Source of the DNA: Hymenochaete sp. R1
Taxonomy: Eukaryota; Basidiomycota; Agaricomycetes; Hymenochaetales; Hymenochaetaceae
Length of the DNA: 64,000 nt
Assembly (NCBI GenBank): GCA_019400425.1
Contig: JAFREE010000012.1
Location: 1 to 64,000, forward strand
Direction: 5' to 3'
The position numbers were made by a program, and so were the translations under genes. Under the pieces are notes generated by a model. It did no database searches and was not told the DNA's origin. It saw nothing but the letters and a program-made list of their open reading frames with translations. Positions 1 to 11,181 of the stretch are shown in pieces. The first letter of the stretch is position 1. Every line of letters begins with the position of its first letter.

Positions 1-21
1 TTAGATCTTCATTAGACTTAC

Positions 22-792
22 GAAGAAAGCGACTCCTTGATACTTTGCCAAGTCTGTCGCACTAGCTCTTTTAAAAAAGTTACTATTTGAAGTTCCTCGC
101 TTGCGTCCGTAACTTCTGTGCTAGTACTGGTCTGTTCGACCCTCGAAACCAAGTCCTGAAGGCGGATATAGTCTCTGATTGAGTCATTTGTGACTGGCGA
201 AGTTGGTGAGTCGCTGATTGATTTGATTGCCTGCTCACTGGATTCTTCAAGTCAGTTCTGCTCTGTCCTCAATGCTCTGACTCGCACCTCAGCTGCAAGG
301 CCCTGTGAACGACCTCTACATATCCTTTGACACTTTGCAATTCCTTCAAATTGCGATGCAGTAGCTCAATCTCTTCCAGAAGCGTAGGACCACTGTTATC
401 TGGTGCGACAGAAGAGTCAAGTTCCTCCGCCAAACCAGAAAGCTCATCCGAGAGGGAATGACGCAGTAGCACAAGCTCTTTAGCAGCCGTGAGTTGCTCT
501 TTCGCTTGAGCGCGTGTACTTCGCACAAGCTCGTCCGTCTCCGATTGTGAAGTCTTTAGCTGAGCTACCCAATATTGTAAGTGCCCTTTCAACTTGTAGC
601 AGCATGAATGTGCACCTGCGAATTGTAATTATCCATAACCTCCCGCGCTGCCTCAATAGCATCATCGAGTTTGCTCCCATCATTCAAATCATGCAAAGAG
701 AGGAACGATGCATTTAGGTGAGCTAGCGCATGGTCCTCTGAAATATTCGCATTTGGATTTTGAAGGAGAGTCTGTATCTGGACGGCAGACAT
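22..792 (-). CDS. RINT1/Tip20-like vesicle tethering protein, N-terminal part (partial)
   Basis: This is the N-terminal part of a RINT-1/TIP-1 family protein. In the known family it acts with Dsl1/ZW10 to tether Golgi-to-ER retrograde vesicles at the ER. I join exons 792-616, 559-288 and 237-22. The protein opens MSAVQIQTLLQNPN and continues with a heptad-rich coiled coil containing AKELVLLRHSLSDEL, LHRNLKELQSVKGYV and LQIVTFLKELVRQTW, an order typical of basidiomycete RINT1 proteins. Introns 615-560 and 287-238 were placed by keeping frame and family register. The last visible exon ends at a GTAAGT donor (21-16), so the RINT1 domain proper lies left of the window. An in-frame ATG 21 bases upstream exists, but the ATG at 792 fits the conserved N-terminus. 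Family call fairly sure; exact start less so. Confidence 0.72.
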
Positions 793-1474
793 GGAGACAC
801 CTGGACAAGGCAAGGCTTGAACTGAGTACGGTCATTTCGAACTCTCTTAATGAAGCAAAGGAGATCGACGCTCAATATGACAACATCAGCTCACCGCTCA
901 AACTTTGAAAGGCGATTGCGATTGGAGGATCCTCTCTCTTTCTTAAGAACTTTCTTGCATCCTCACTCTCACCCCACGATTCAAGTGATTAAATGGCGAA
1001 GGATACGCCGCAACCCCAACAAAACATCCACCCCAGTGGCATGACATGTTTCAAGTAAAGCCTCCGTCTGCAGTGTTGCAGCTCTTCTAGAGTCTTTTAA
1101 CTATCCACTATGGAGGGTGATCCAGGCCTCAGGACAGCTCCAGCCATGCCTCAGACGAAGGAATCTCGTACTTCAGCCAGCTTTCTCAAAGATGGAGCAT
1201 GCCCGCCATTGGACTCGCTGCATCATGTTGCACTGTGTCTTGAAGTGGCAGCAGGTGACCTCGAAACATCGACTTATTCGGCTTACTATTCTCCTGTTCC
1301 TGTTCAGTAGTTGGTCTTGTCTCAGCTTATCTCCAAACTCCTTATTTTGCCTGTCCGACCTAAACGCCCCTGTGCGACTTAATGTCGCAACATGGCGCCA
1401 TTCCCGGGAAATAATTGTACTTAATCCAACCAACTCAAGATTTCGCGACTTCCCTCAATTGCTCAAGCATCAAT
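793..1474. promoter_or_regulatory. divergent intergenic region between RINT1-like and carbonic anhydrase genes
   Basis: About 680 bases separate two divergent start codons, so the stretch presumably holds both promoters and 5' UTRs. Open frames cross it but show no recognisable domain, and the longest runs out of frame through carbonic anhydrase exon 1. I see no convincing TATA box, repeat or RNA gene. Confidence 0.5.
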
Positions 1475-2227
1475 ATGTCCGCCTCAAACTTCGGAAACTT
1501 CCAAGCAGCCAACGACAAGTATGTCTCAGACTTTGGAGAGAAGGGAAAACTCCCTATGCCTCCTGGAAAGAAACTTACTATCGGTACGCCTTTTTAGTAG
1601 TGCACGACTTAAACATTTATCTCACAGCGATATACTTAAGTGACATGTATGGATGCCCGACTCGAGTAATAATCACCCTTCGACCTCGGGTTCTCAATTA
1701 ATAGTGCAATGTTCTAGCCCAGCTGCTCACCTTGGGTTGGAAGAGGGTGATGCTCATGTAATCCGAAATGCGGGAGGCATAGCGTAATTATTTTTTTGTG
1801 CTTCCAATTCATTGATCTGCAACAACTTTAATCGTCACTGCTCTGTGTTCAGCAAAGACGCCTTGCGCAGCATCATCATCTCGCAGCAGCTTCTCGGCAC
1901 GCGCGAAATTGCATTGTTCCACCACACCGACTGTGGGATGCTCACATTCACGAATGAACATCTCCAGTCTCAGCTGAAAGAAAAATATCCGAAGGAAACA
2001 CCACTTATCCAGTCGATCGACTTCCTTCCTTTCCCACAAGTCGAGCAGGCAGTCAAGGATGACATCACGTACTTGCAAAAGCACCCATTGGTTTTGGAGG
2101 AAACTACGATCACGGGCTGGGTTTATGACGTTGAAACAGGGAAGGTTAGCGCACTTACTCACATATTTCAATACGGCTGGTCGACTTACTCTGTCCTTAT
2201 TCTTATAAGATTCGTAAAGTTACTTAA
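1475..2227 (+). CDS. beta-class carbonic anhydrase
   Basis: It catalyses reversible hydration of CO2 to bicarbonate using Zn2+, and in fungi supplies bicarbonate and takes part in CO2 response. Exons 1475-1583, 1641-1665, 1718-1783, 1853-2144 and 2210-2227 join to 169 residues. The zinc and catalytic motifs are clear: CMDARLDP supplies the first Cys and the Asp/Arg pair, and FHHTDCGM supplies His and the second Cys. Between them lie GLEEGDAHVIRNAGGIA and ALRSIIISQQLLGTREIAL. The protein ends GWVYDVETGKIRKVT, with the last six codons, stop included, in a separate 18-nt exon. Size and motifs match the short beta-CA subgroup found in bacteria and fungi. No targeting peptide is visible, so it is probably cytosolic. 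The 25-nt second exon is needed to complete CMDAR. Confidence 0.9.
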
Positions 2228-2373
2228 AGCGGACTACAGGATTCTACATCAGTAACTTTTTTTGTATTATTACGTCATGTCAAAGAAATACGAATGACTC
2301 GAACTCGAGGTGGAAGCTTATTTTCATCTCTACTTCTTTCCATCATCATCACCTTTTAATCCGGTCTCAAGGT

Positions 2374-3441
2374 ATGGGGGATGAGATTTCGGGCAGTCGC
2401 CCAGTCATCGCTGTAGATCTGGACGACGTTCTCAGTCAGACTAATCAAGCTATAGCAGATTGTGAGTATGATCTAACCCGACATATCTTCGTAAGAAATA
2501 AAAATAATGACGCGAAAGGGCACAATGAAAAGTATGCAACAAAGATGACTTTAGATGACTTCCATTGTGAGACTGCAATCTGTTATTTCATTCAGCTGCT
2601 GCTTAATAGTACCATTTTTGTTATTAGATTATCACTACTGGAAAGTAAGACCCGTATTCGGACGAGCCCGATGAAGTGAAGTCGAAGGTCTCATATTGCC
2701 CACTTTTTAGAACCCGTACTGGGGTACTCCTACAGAAACTCATGATAAAGTATTGCTCTATCACCGTTCTAACATAAGTCCAAAGCCAATTATGGGTGCA
2801 CTGGAAGGCGTTCGAGCATTGCACGACCTCGGGTTCAGGCTGGTGATAATCACCGCCCGTCACGAAGAAGAAAGGCCACTCACAGAAAGCTGGCTCAGCC
2901 ATTATCTCCCAGGTACGTCTAACCTGAAGGATATACAATCGCGAGCATACATATTGAAACTTTCGCTTCAAAGACGTATTCGAGGAGATCTTTTTCACGG
3001 GTCAATTCCTGAAAGACGAGGATGGGAATCAAATCAGTGCCAAGATTGGAAAACCACAGGCACGTATACACCATTCGATACTTGCACCAGTATCTTTTCT
3101 ACAAATAAAGGGAGCCTGATCACCGCGACTAGGTCTGCCGTAGAGTACAGGCGAAGCTTCTCATCGACGATTCTGCTGAAAATGCGTTAGCGTGCGCGAC
3201 AGATGGCAAACCCACCGAAGTCTTGCTGTTTGGGACTTATAATTGGAATCAACGGATTTCATCTCTAGAAAATCCACAAGACCACCTTGATTATGAAGAG
3301 AGGCTGAAGCTCGAAGGTGGAAAGGAATGGTGGAAAGAGGAGGGTGCGGATGACCAATTGCCGGGGAATGTTACAAGGGTGAGAGGCTGGGAAGAGGTTG
3401 TTGCGAATGTGAAGAAAAGGCGAGACTCGGGTCTGCTCTGA
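2374..3441 (+). CDS. HAD-superfamily 5'(3')-nucleotidase-like protein (NT5C type)
   Basis: Predicted phosphatase of the HAD fold related to 5'(3')-deoxyribonucleotidases; the true substrate is unknown. Exons 2374-2461, 2519-2566, 2628-2644, 2711-2912, 2974-3059 and 3133-3441 join to an in-frame 249-residue protein. The N-terminal DLDDVLS is the nucleophile/acid DxD motif. LVIITARHEEE provides the motif II Thr region, and KLLIDDSAENAL gives the motif IV acidic pair. YYHYWKNPYWGTP in the cap region is typical of the fungal family. The 3060-3132 intron needs a GC donor (CAG|GCACGT) to keep the conserved stretch VCRRVQAKLLIDD in frame. No signal peptide or membrane segment is seen. Family level confident, substrate not. 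Confidence 0.8.
3060..3132 (+). other. non-canonical GC-AG intron in the HAD nucleotidase gene
   Basis: The exon before it ends in CAG followed by GCACGT, and the downstream exon starts after a TAG acceptor with GTC TGC CGT. Only this pair keeps phase 0 and yields GKPQVCRRVQAKLLIDD, which fits the family pattern before the conserved IDDS. A GT donor six bases further on shifts phase and fails with this acceptor. Confidence 0.55.
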
Positions 3442-3712
3442 AGTAGATGGCTCAAAATTTATGAATTTGCGAGCTGGATATATAGCATATATTGACAAAA
3501 TCGCCGTCTGAATATGTGTGTGTACGAGGTGAGATGAGTGAAGAAGACAAAGCTGAGCTAGAATGACGCGGGCCCTGTGAGCTAAACATTCACATGTCAT
3601 TCGCCATCGTTGCCGCTATGCCTCACATTACCCTGCTTGTCGCTTACATTCCCTCAACCATCACCTAGTTGTTTTAACACCGTGCCATATCAAGGTAGGG
3701 TCGTCTTGGAAG

Positions 3713-6643
3713 ATGGTGGCTGCATCGACTCTAAGGCCATCCAAAGAACAAATCGAACGATTCACCAAGGCTTATGCAGCACGCCGGCCCCTCATACAAC
3801 GTACCCTCACAATCAGCTTCGTCGTTTACACGCTCGCCGCGTCCTACTGGGGCTTATCAGGCCGTTCGGCTTCACAACAAGTCAGGTCGAAGGGAAAGCG
3901 GAAAGCAGAAGATAAGCCGGGAAGGCCGACAAGGGTAGCTGTGAGTACCGCTTGCAAGTTGAAGTCGTATGCCCTGAGTCTTCGATCTCTGACGCGGAAA
4001 TACAAGGTCGATGCGGTCTTCTACGAGAGGCTCGGAAGAATTCTGAGGATATGCATACCCAGTATCAGGTCGAAAGAAGCGTTGTTGCTCTTCTATCATT
4101 CGACCCTTTTGATCTTCAGAACCGCAATTTCTCTCTACGTTGCTGCTCTTGACGGAAAGTAAACCTTCTCTCCTGCTCCTTTTCTCCCGAGCTTTGTTAC
4201 TGACGAGTTAATAGAATTGTAGCGTCACTCGTAAGAGCACAACCACTCCCATTCTTCCTCAACATTCTGCGATGGCTCCTTGTTGCCGTCCCTGCTACGG
4301 CGTGCAACAGTCTGCTCAGCTACATCCAAAACAAGCTGGCCATCGCGTATAGGACAAGGCTTACGTCTGAGGTCATGAAGCAATACTTTGGTGACGACAA
4401 TGATCACAGCAAAATCTTCTACAAAATGGGTATGTGCCTTCTCACGTTTCGACCGAATCACATGAACTGAGGACACGAATAGCAAACCTGGATGACCGGA
4501 TACAAAATGCTGACCAGTGCGTGAAGTGCATCTTTCGTATTTGATGAAAGAGAATTTACCATTATTTTGTCAGAATGATCACCGTTGATATCCAACGGTT
4601 TTCGACCCACTTGGCTGCGATATATGCTAACCTCGCAAAGCCCATTCTCGATGTCATTTTATATAATTATCAACTTTCCCAGAACGTCGGTGCTGAGGGT
4701 TTGGTACTTCTAATCGGCTTGGTCCAGTCATCTGCGGCATTGCGTGCGTCTAAACATCCTTTCTCTTTGATCCCACCATTGATAGGTTGGTTTCAGTCAG
4801 AGCTTTAACTCCTCCGTTTGGCAAATACACTGCTGAGGAAGCTCAGTTGACGGGACAGCTGCGGACTTCGCATTCTCGTCTCGCGGAGTACTCCGAAGAA
4901 GTTGCTTTCCTTGGTGGTCAAGAAACCGAAAAGATGATCATTGAACGAGATTATTTTGGACTGATCAAACACATCAATCGCGTTCTGAGCATTAGAGTGT
5001 GGCACGGGATTGTTGAGGAAGGAATTATCAAGTAAGTGTCTCGATGATTCGGTTTTTCGGGTTTTACTAATCTTGACCAAAGGTGGCTATGGGGAAGCTT
5101 TGGAGTAAGAAAACTCCTGCCTTCAATGCGCTGTCTCATTTCTGTTGCAGTTGGGTATTTGTGCAATTCCAATTTTCTTCAAAATTCCGGGTATGGAAAA
5201 ACTGGATTTAGGTGGACGGACAGAAGGTATGTGCAAATGGTTGATTAACTGAAGCTTGTCTTGACCGTAACTCAGGTTTTGTGACGAATCGCCGCCTCTT
5301 GCTTTCATCATCCGGTATGTGGCTTATCTCGGTCTCCGTCTAAAGAGTTATTGACCCATGAATAGATGCTTTTGGACGGGTCATGTACTCGTACAAGGAC
5401 CTTTCTGAGTTGGCAGGATACACTGCTCGAGTTGCCCAGCTTTTAGACACCATGTCTGACATTCGAAATGGAAAGTTTCAGAAAGAGCTGACCAGTTCTG
5501 CGAGGGAAGAAACGAATGCAAAATGTAAGTCGCTGCAATGACAGATCCTTACATTGCTTCTCACGTCTTGAAAAGTGCTAAGATCCCGTGGCAAAATTGT
5601 GGAATCGGACGATATTGAGTTTGAGAATGTCCCACTTATCACACCCAACGGCGATGTTCTTGTCCGAAGCCTGAGCTTCTATGTTCGACATGGTGTAAGC
5701 TTCCCGCTTTTTCCACGGTACATGTTTCTCATTATTTTACAGGAACACTTGCTTATAGTAGGACCAAACGGGTGTGGAAAATCATCCCTGTTCCGAATAC
5801 TAGGTGGGCTATGGCCTGTATATGGAGGGATCGTCAAGAAACCGCCCGCATCTGAGTTTGTCCTTATTCCCCAACGACCTTATCTTTCGCTTGGAACACT
5901 TCGTGATCAAGTCATTTACCCGCATTCCAAGCATGATATGTTAAGCCGTGGGTGCATATATTTTGCAATTATTGCTCTCGTTGACAGTCCTTTCAAGGCG
6001 GAGTGTCCGATGATGACTTGCTCAAGATACTCTCTGTCGTACAGATGGACAATATCGTGGAACGTGAAGGCGGCTGGAGCGCAGCGAGGGATTGGCGAGA
6101 TGCTTTGAGTGGTGGAGACCAACAGAAGATAGCCTGGGCAAGGTTATTTTATCATAGACCAAAGGTACTTCGTTTCATAATGCCTGTTCTGAAGTTGCCA
6201 TTATCTTTTTTTTTTTCAGTTTGCGATTCTCGACGAGGCTACGTCTCTAGTTCCCCTAGAGATGGAGACTAAGATGATGGAAAATGCAACACGGCTTGGT
6301 ATCACGCTACTCACCGTGTCACATCGACCATCATTATGGAAATACCATTCTATGATCTTGCATTATGACGGCCAGGGAGGATATGTTTTGTGCGTGTTCT
6401 AAAACAAGTACCTGTTCGTTTTGGTTTCTCAAACGTTCATCCCATCAGCACAAAACTAGATGCAGAGAAACGATTAGCGCAGCAGGATGAGAAGCAGGCC
6501 CTTGAAGCAAAGCTGCTTGAAGTGTAAGCTTAGGCATATGATAACCTGAAACAACTTCTGAATCATTTTTTTTTGTCAGGCCAAAGATGAGGGCGAGACT
6601 AGCGGAATTGAAGGCAGCAGACGAACTGTCAGAGTCATTGTGA
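3713..6643 (+). CDS. peroxisomal ABC half-transporter, ABCD family (PXA-like)
   Basis: ABCD half-transporters dimerise in the peroxisomal membrane and import long-chain acyl-CoA for beta-oxidation. The N-terminal half holds hydrophobic segments, for example around [18 protein letters not shown], and the conserved stretch [16 protein letters not shown] just before a membrane helix. The C-terminal nucleotide-binding domain has Walker [10 protein letters not shown], signature [14 protein letters not shown], Walker [10 protein letters not shown] and switch His in [11 protein letters not shown]. One TMD plus one NBD (about 700 residues over a dozen or so exons) matches the half-transporter layout. 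After Walker B the sequence reads [11 protein letters not shown] where most relatives have ATSAVS plus Asp-Val-Glu, a modest divergence in the D-loop region. The start is the first ATG of the conserved N-terminus. The stop at 6641-6643 follows a charged helical tail. Confidence 0.87.
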
Positions 6644-6907
6644 TTTCAGACTAGGACATCGTAGTTGTTACATTACTGTAGAGTATATATGTATAATATG
6701 AAAGCCTGTAATATACTTATTAGTTAGTCTTCATTTATCTCGAGTGTTCGCGCCTTTGTTCCGCAGGGGTCGCCTTTGAGAAGTGAGAGAAGTGAGAGAG
6801 TTGTACGCGTGGTTTGTAATTTGACCTTCGCGTCCGGCGCGTCGACACGCTCCGTTCCATACTCATCCTAACTTACCCTCCCACCACCACCCACCACCGC
6901 AAACACG

Positions 6908-8710
6908 ATGTCGTTGTTCGGAAACAATGCATTTGGCAAACCGGCGGCGGCGACTTCAACACCATTCGGAGGGTTTGGAACCTCAAACACGAATCCACAA
7001 GCAAACAATGCTGGCGGCACCGGAACGCCGCTTTTTGGAGCGTCAAATACCACATCGTCGAATCCCCTTTTTGGCGGAAAGCCTGCTTCGTCGATATTCG
7101 GCAACCCAGCACAGAGTACTACACCTCAGCCTGCAAACGGAGCGGCGGGCGGATCCTCGCTGTTTGGAGGTGGGTTTGGGACGAATGCGAATCAACAGAA
7201 TACCCAACAGCAGCAACAGAACCCAAATCCAGGGACATCGACTGGAGGAGGATTGTTTGGAAACAACGCCAACACGAATACCTCATCGACCCAGCCCACC
7301 ACGGGTATGTTCGGACAACCTCAGCAAGCAGGTGGAAATCAACCAACAACTGGCTTGTTCGGACAGCCTGCCCAGCAGCAACAGCAGCAGCAGCAGCCTG
7401 CACCAACTTCGGGTACTTCCCTCTTCGGGCAGCCTCAACAGCAATCTCAGCCACAGCAACAAACGACGTCTCTATTCGGCCAACCGACTACGCAGCCACA
7501 GCAACCAACGAGCCTCTTTGGTAATCTAGGCCAGTCTACAACAAATGCTACACCTGCTGGTACGAGCTTGTTTGGAGGGCAAAATACGAATGCCCCGAGT
7601 GCGCTGGGTGCATCCTTGAATAGTTCCAGTCTTTTCGGACCCAGGCCTTCATTTGCGTTGTCGCAGCCGCAAGGAGATAGCGCACAAGCTCAGTTTGCGA
7701 ACCTTGTGCAGAAGATGGAAGCGGTTCAGCAGGCTTGGGATCCGAACTCGCCCCAGTGCCGGTTCCAGGTGCGCATTCATTGTCAAGTTATTTTTGAGGA
7801 CATGCTTCTGATTTGATTGTTTCTAGCATTTCTTCTATAACCTTGTTGATCCCAGTCAAGTTCATCTATATGGGCGACCACAGAACGCTGCAAATGATGC
7901 ATTATGGCAAAAGGCTATAAGAGAAAACCCTGATCCCTCTTGGTACGTTGCAATATAAACATTACTACCGCACTGTAGCATGAAGACCTAAATCACGTCG
8001 CGCTATAGCTATGTACCTGCTTTAGCCGTAGGTTTCGACGACCTTCAGAAACGCGTAGAAGCCCAAAAGGCTCAGTCCTCCGCCCACCAAGAAAAAATCA
8101 AAGAACTTCAATCACGTATATCCACGCTCGCCTCTTCACACTCAACGAACAACACCCCACGCCTCGCTCGTGCCGCAGCTGTTCAGACACAACTTCAACA
8201 AAGACTTGTCCGACTCGTTCAACACTTGCATTTGCTTATACCGTCTGTCCGCTCATCTTCGATCCGGCCGGAGGAAGATATGCTTCGGTCAGTGTTGGAG
8301 AGTCTTGAAGAGGAAATCAGGAGACCTGGTGGGGTTGGGAGGTTGAAGGGGAAGTTGAACGAGTTGTGGGCGATGATTGGTGCTATTGAAGCTGGAAGGG
8401 AACGAGATCAGGCACAGAAGGATAACAATGTCGAATGGGCTGTAGTGGATCCTGAAGGTCTTCAGAGGTTAACACAGGTACGCAGTAATATCTACTTTTC
8501 TTGTTTCCGACTTATCTTATGGAAAATTTGTGAAGGTGCTGAGCGAACAACAAAACGGCATAGCACACCTCACAAAATTTGTGCAAGGCCACCAAAAGGA
8601 CCTCGATGTCATTCTCGGTAAACCAACGGAAGGACGAGAGACGCATGCATTCGCAGATCCGCAATCCAGCCAGATATTATTAGGCCAATCCACTGCTGGC
8701 CAGAGATAGC
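6908..8710 (+). CDS. FG-repeat nucleoporin Nup54/Nup57
   Basis: Component of the central transport channel of the nuclear pore (the Nup62-Nup58-Nup54 complex). The first 240 or so residues are low-complexity Gln/Asn/Thr/Gly with many FG and GLFG/SLFG repeats that bind transport receptors, opening MSLFGNNAFGKP. The C-terminal half starts with WDPNSPQCRFQHFFYN, continues with VHLYGRPQNAANDALWQKA and then a long coiled coil (LQKRVEAQKAQ, QTQLQQRLVRLVQHL, MLRSVLESLEEEI, LSEQQNGIAHLTKFV), as expected for the Nup54 alpha-helical domain. Four short introns interrupt the C-terminal half. The stop is TAG at 8708-8710, only 67 bases from the stop of the convergent CCA-enzyme gene. Confidence 0.9.
7373..7396 (+). 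repeat. CAG/CAA microsatellite encoding polyglutamine
   Basis: Eight Gln codons in a row (seven CAG, one CAA) inside the FG-repeat region of Nup54. Such tracts are length-variable among strains. Confidence 0.85.
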
Positions 8711-8777
8711 GTGATGTAGCGATGTAGCATTATGTGGATTATTAAATTGGTTGATGATAGGTATGAGCATGCACATA

Positions 8778-10942
8778 TTACCCCTTCTCCCCTGCAACTC
8801 CAGATACCTTTGATTTCTTTGGAGGTCGGTGCACTGTGTTAGCATTGTGATTTGTGGCTTTACTCGAAACTGCGTCGATCCTCCCGGCAGCATTTTCTTC
8901 TTGAAGCCAAGCTGCACATTCTTCTTTTGTCCCTTCTGGATGTTCGAGTGCCCATTCTGAGACTTTTGCGAGTACATCGCCCATCCAGGGACCAGATGTT
9001 TTTGCACCAAGAAGTGAAACAACCTCCTTCCCCTATTCAACTACTTGTTAATTACTCTAGTACAATCGGGGAGGGTATAAATGCGACTGACATTAATCAA
9101 GGGTTTGTCGTCAACACAGCCCGGAAGACCAAGCTCTTCCACTCTTTCAAGAAAATGATTGTACCGATTAACAATCTCAGTGCCCTTCACGTCTGAGTCG
9201 CTTTTGTTAGACTGAAAGTGCTCAATTGAGAGAGAATGCGGTTCATACCATCAAAGTGATCGGTTTCTGGATTCCAAATATCCGCCAGCTCTCGGACGAG
9301 TGAAAAAAGAAGCGAAGAAGTCCAATGCGAGCCTGTCGCTGCATTGTGCACGCATTTTGTCCTCAACAAATTACCTTAAAATTTATCAGTCAAATTCTTT
9401 TGACAATATCCATGGAAAGTATCGGACCTATCTGCACTCGTTCTTTACATCCTTCGAAGTGTTCCCTACTAACGCCGCGTAGCACGTCGACAGCAGCGAA
9501 CAATGCCGGCACACCATCGGCGTAGTGATTTTGCAGCCCCAGCTTGAGGCCCTCTTTGATGACAGGTTCTACCGCCAGGGCCGAGAACTTTTTCTTGGGC
9601 GGTGCGTAGTCGACACCTATGAACGGGCTGAGAGCGGCGGCTAAGAAAAGTCGGGGACGCAGGGTCTTATCGAGTTCGAATTGTGAGAACAGGAGGGGAT
9701 GGACGGGTGGGATATTGAGGGATTGGTATTGAGAGGGTGGTATTAAGGCTCGGAGAATTGTTGCTGCCCCTAATGGAGAAGCTTCTAGTGTCGTAGGGGG
9801 CGTGAAAGTGGATGAGATGGTGGGTGGTACGAAGTATATAGATGATTGGAGACCAAGATTGGAGACCAGTCGGATGGAATGAAGCGGATCTCTCCCTACG
9901 TTTGGAGGTATGAGAAGGAAAACAGCGCCGCTCGATATAGAGATATACCTTTCATCATTTTATCCACTTCTTCCCCTACTCGCTCTCTGCTGATTTTTGA
10001 AACGATGGCCGCCTGAAATCATTCACCATCAGTTATTATCACCATAAAATGAGTTGAACGGACTTGAATCTCAGGACTTTGCATCACATTTTCTAATTCT
10101 TTGTCCAACCTGAAGCCAAAGCGACTGGAAAATCGGATGCAACGAATGACTCGGAGAGGGTCATCTCGAAACGTTTCGAATGGTGCAAGGGGCGTTCGTA
10201 TCACATTCCCCCTGAGGTCATCAAGACCCTTGAATAAATGGATTAGGCAACAGCGATGAATCAGCAGACGTGAATCAGTTGCCCACTTTTCCGGTCAGAT
10301 CCTCAACAGAGCGAGTGTGAACGTTGAAAAACATCGAGTTGATCGTCGAATCCCGCCTCAGAGCATCTTCCAATGGTGTCCCAACTTTCTACTTCATGAT
10401 CAATATAGGTAGGTATACTCAGCTTAAATAAGTTGTATAACACACAATCTCTGTCGGTATCCGGCTACCGTCTGCGTACAACTCGCTCCGTAAGTTGACA
10501 AAGTCGATGTCAACTCCAAGGACAGTCGTCCGTGCTGTCTCAAGGTGCTTTGATTGCTCTGGGTTCCGAGCTATCTTCGCAACAGTCTTCACAGGCAGGT
10601 CCTTGGATGAGACAAACGAAACAAATTCTTCTGCGAACGCAACTCCCATCATATCAGCGAGCGCAATGTCAATGTCGTTGCTCTGGGCTCCCAGAAGCTA
10701 AAGATGAAATATCCGTCGAAATGAGTCATACAACTTAGCAAAAAGATCAAGCGGGATCGCACTTTATCTCTAACCCATCCACCACTTATTCGACATTCGA
10801 CATCCTGCCCTTTCTTTTTAAGGCTTGTCCGACATTCATCGAGTAAAGTACAAAGCTGATCTTCTTCAGGAGTAAGCTTGATTTCGAGTCTGTCTGGGAC
10901 TGGTATAGGATTCTCTTTGAACAGGCTATTCAGTGACACCAT
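8778..10942 (-). CDS. CCA1: CCA tRNA nucleotidyltransferase (class II)
   Basis: Adds or repairs the 3'-CCA of tRNAs in cytosol, nucleus and mitochondria. The catalytic head shows ISGGWVRDKLLG followed by the metal-binding DIDIAL. Further on come DFVNLRSELYADGSRIPTE, then RRDSTINSMFFNVHT, the template-strand region DLTGK, GLDDLRG, and the helix DDPLRVIRCIRFSSRFGF, all in class II order. The C-terminus carries a basic PPKKSKV, a possible nuclear signal, before the stop at 8778. Many short introns split the gene. I start at the ATG at 10942 (MVSLNSLFKENPIPVPDR). A second in-frame ATG at 11014 would add an Arg-rich leader. Neighbours are unrelated in function. Confidence 0.88.
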
Positions 10943-11014
10943 TGCTGAAAGTCCTCGTTGGGGTCGAAATAATCTTCGGTCAAGGGTTGAAAGTAGGAAA
11001 TGCCCGCATCGCAT
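10943..11014 (-). CDS. possible N-terminal mitochondrial extension of CCA1 (alternative start)
   Basis: From an ATG at 11014 the CCA1 frame reads 24 residues (MRCGHFLLSTLDRRLFRPQR then GLSA) before the internal ATG at 10942. The extension has Arg but no acidic residue except one Asp, with hydrophobic and Arg residues alternating, as in mitochondrial presequences. In yeast a single CCA1 gene uses alternative in-frame starts to serve several compartments, and this arrangement would allow the same here. Confidence 0.45.
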
Positions 11015-11181
11015 CTAGAGTTTGACTCGAAGCAAGTCATGATCGTTAACGAAAGTTGTCCTGCATGCCTTTTATGGGTTCCTAAGCGCAGATCCTCACA
11101 GTCGGCGAAGGCGCTGGTAACTTCACGTTGCATATAATAATGTTCTCTAGTAACGACTATTTTTAGAAGAATGCTGCACCT

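Noticed and set aside
1117..1701. 194-codon plus-strand open frame
   Set aside because: It runs through the carbonic anhydrase promoter and exon 1 in a different frame and shows no domain.
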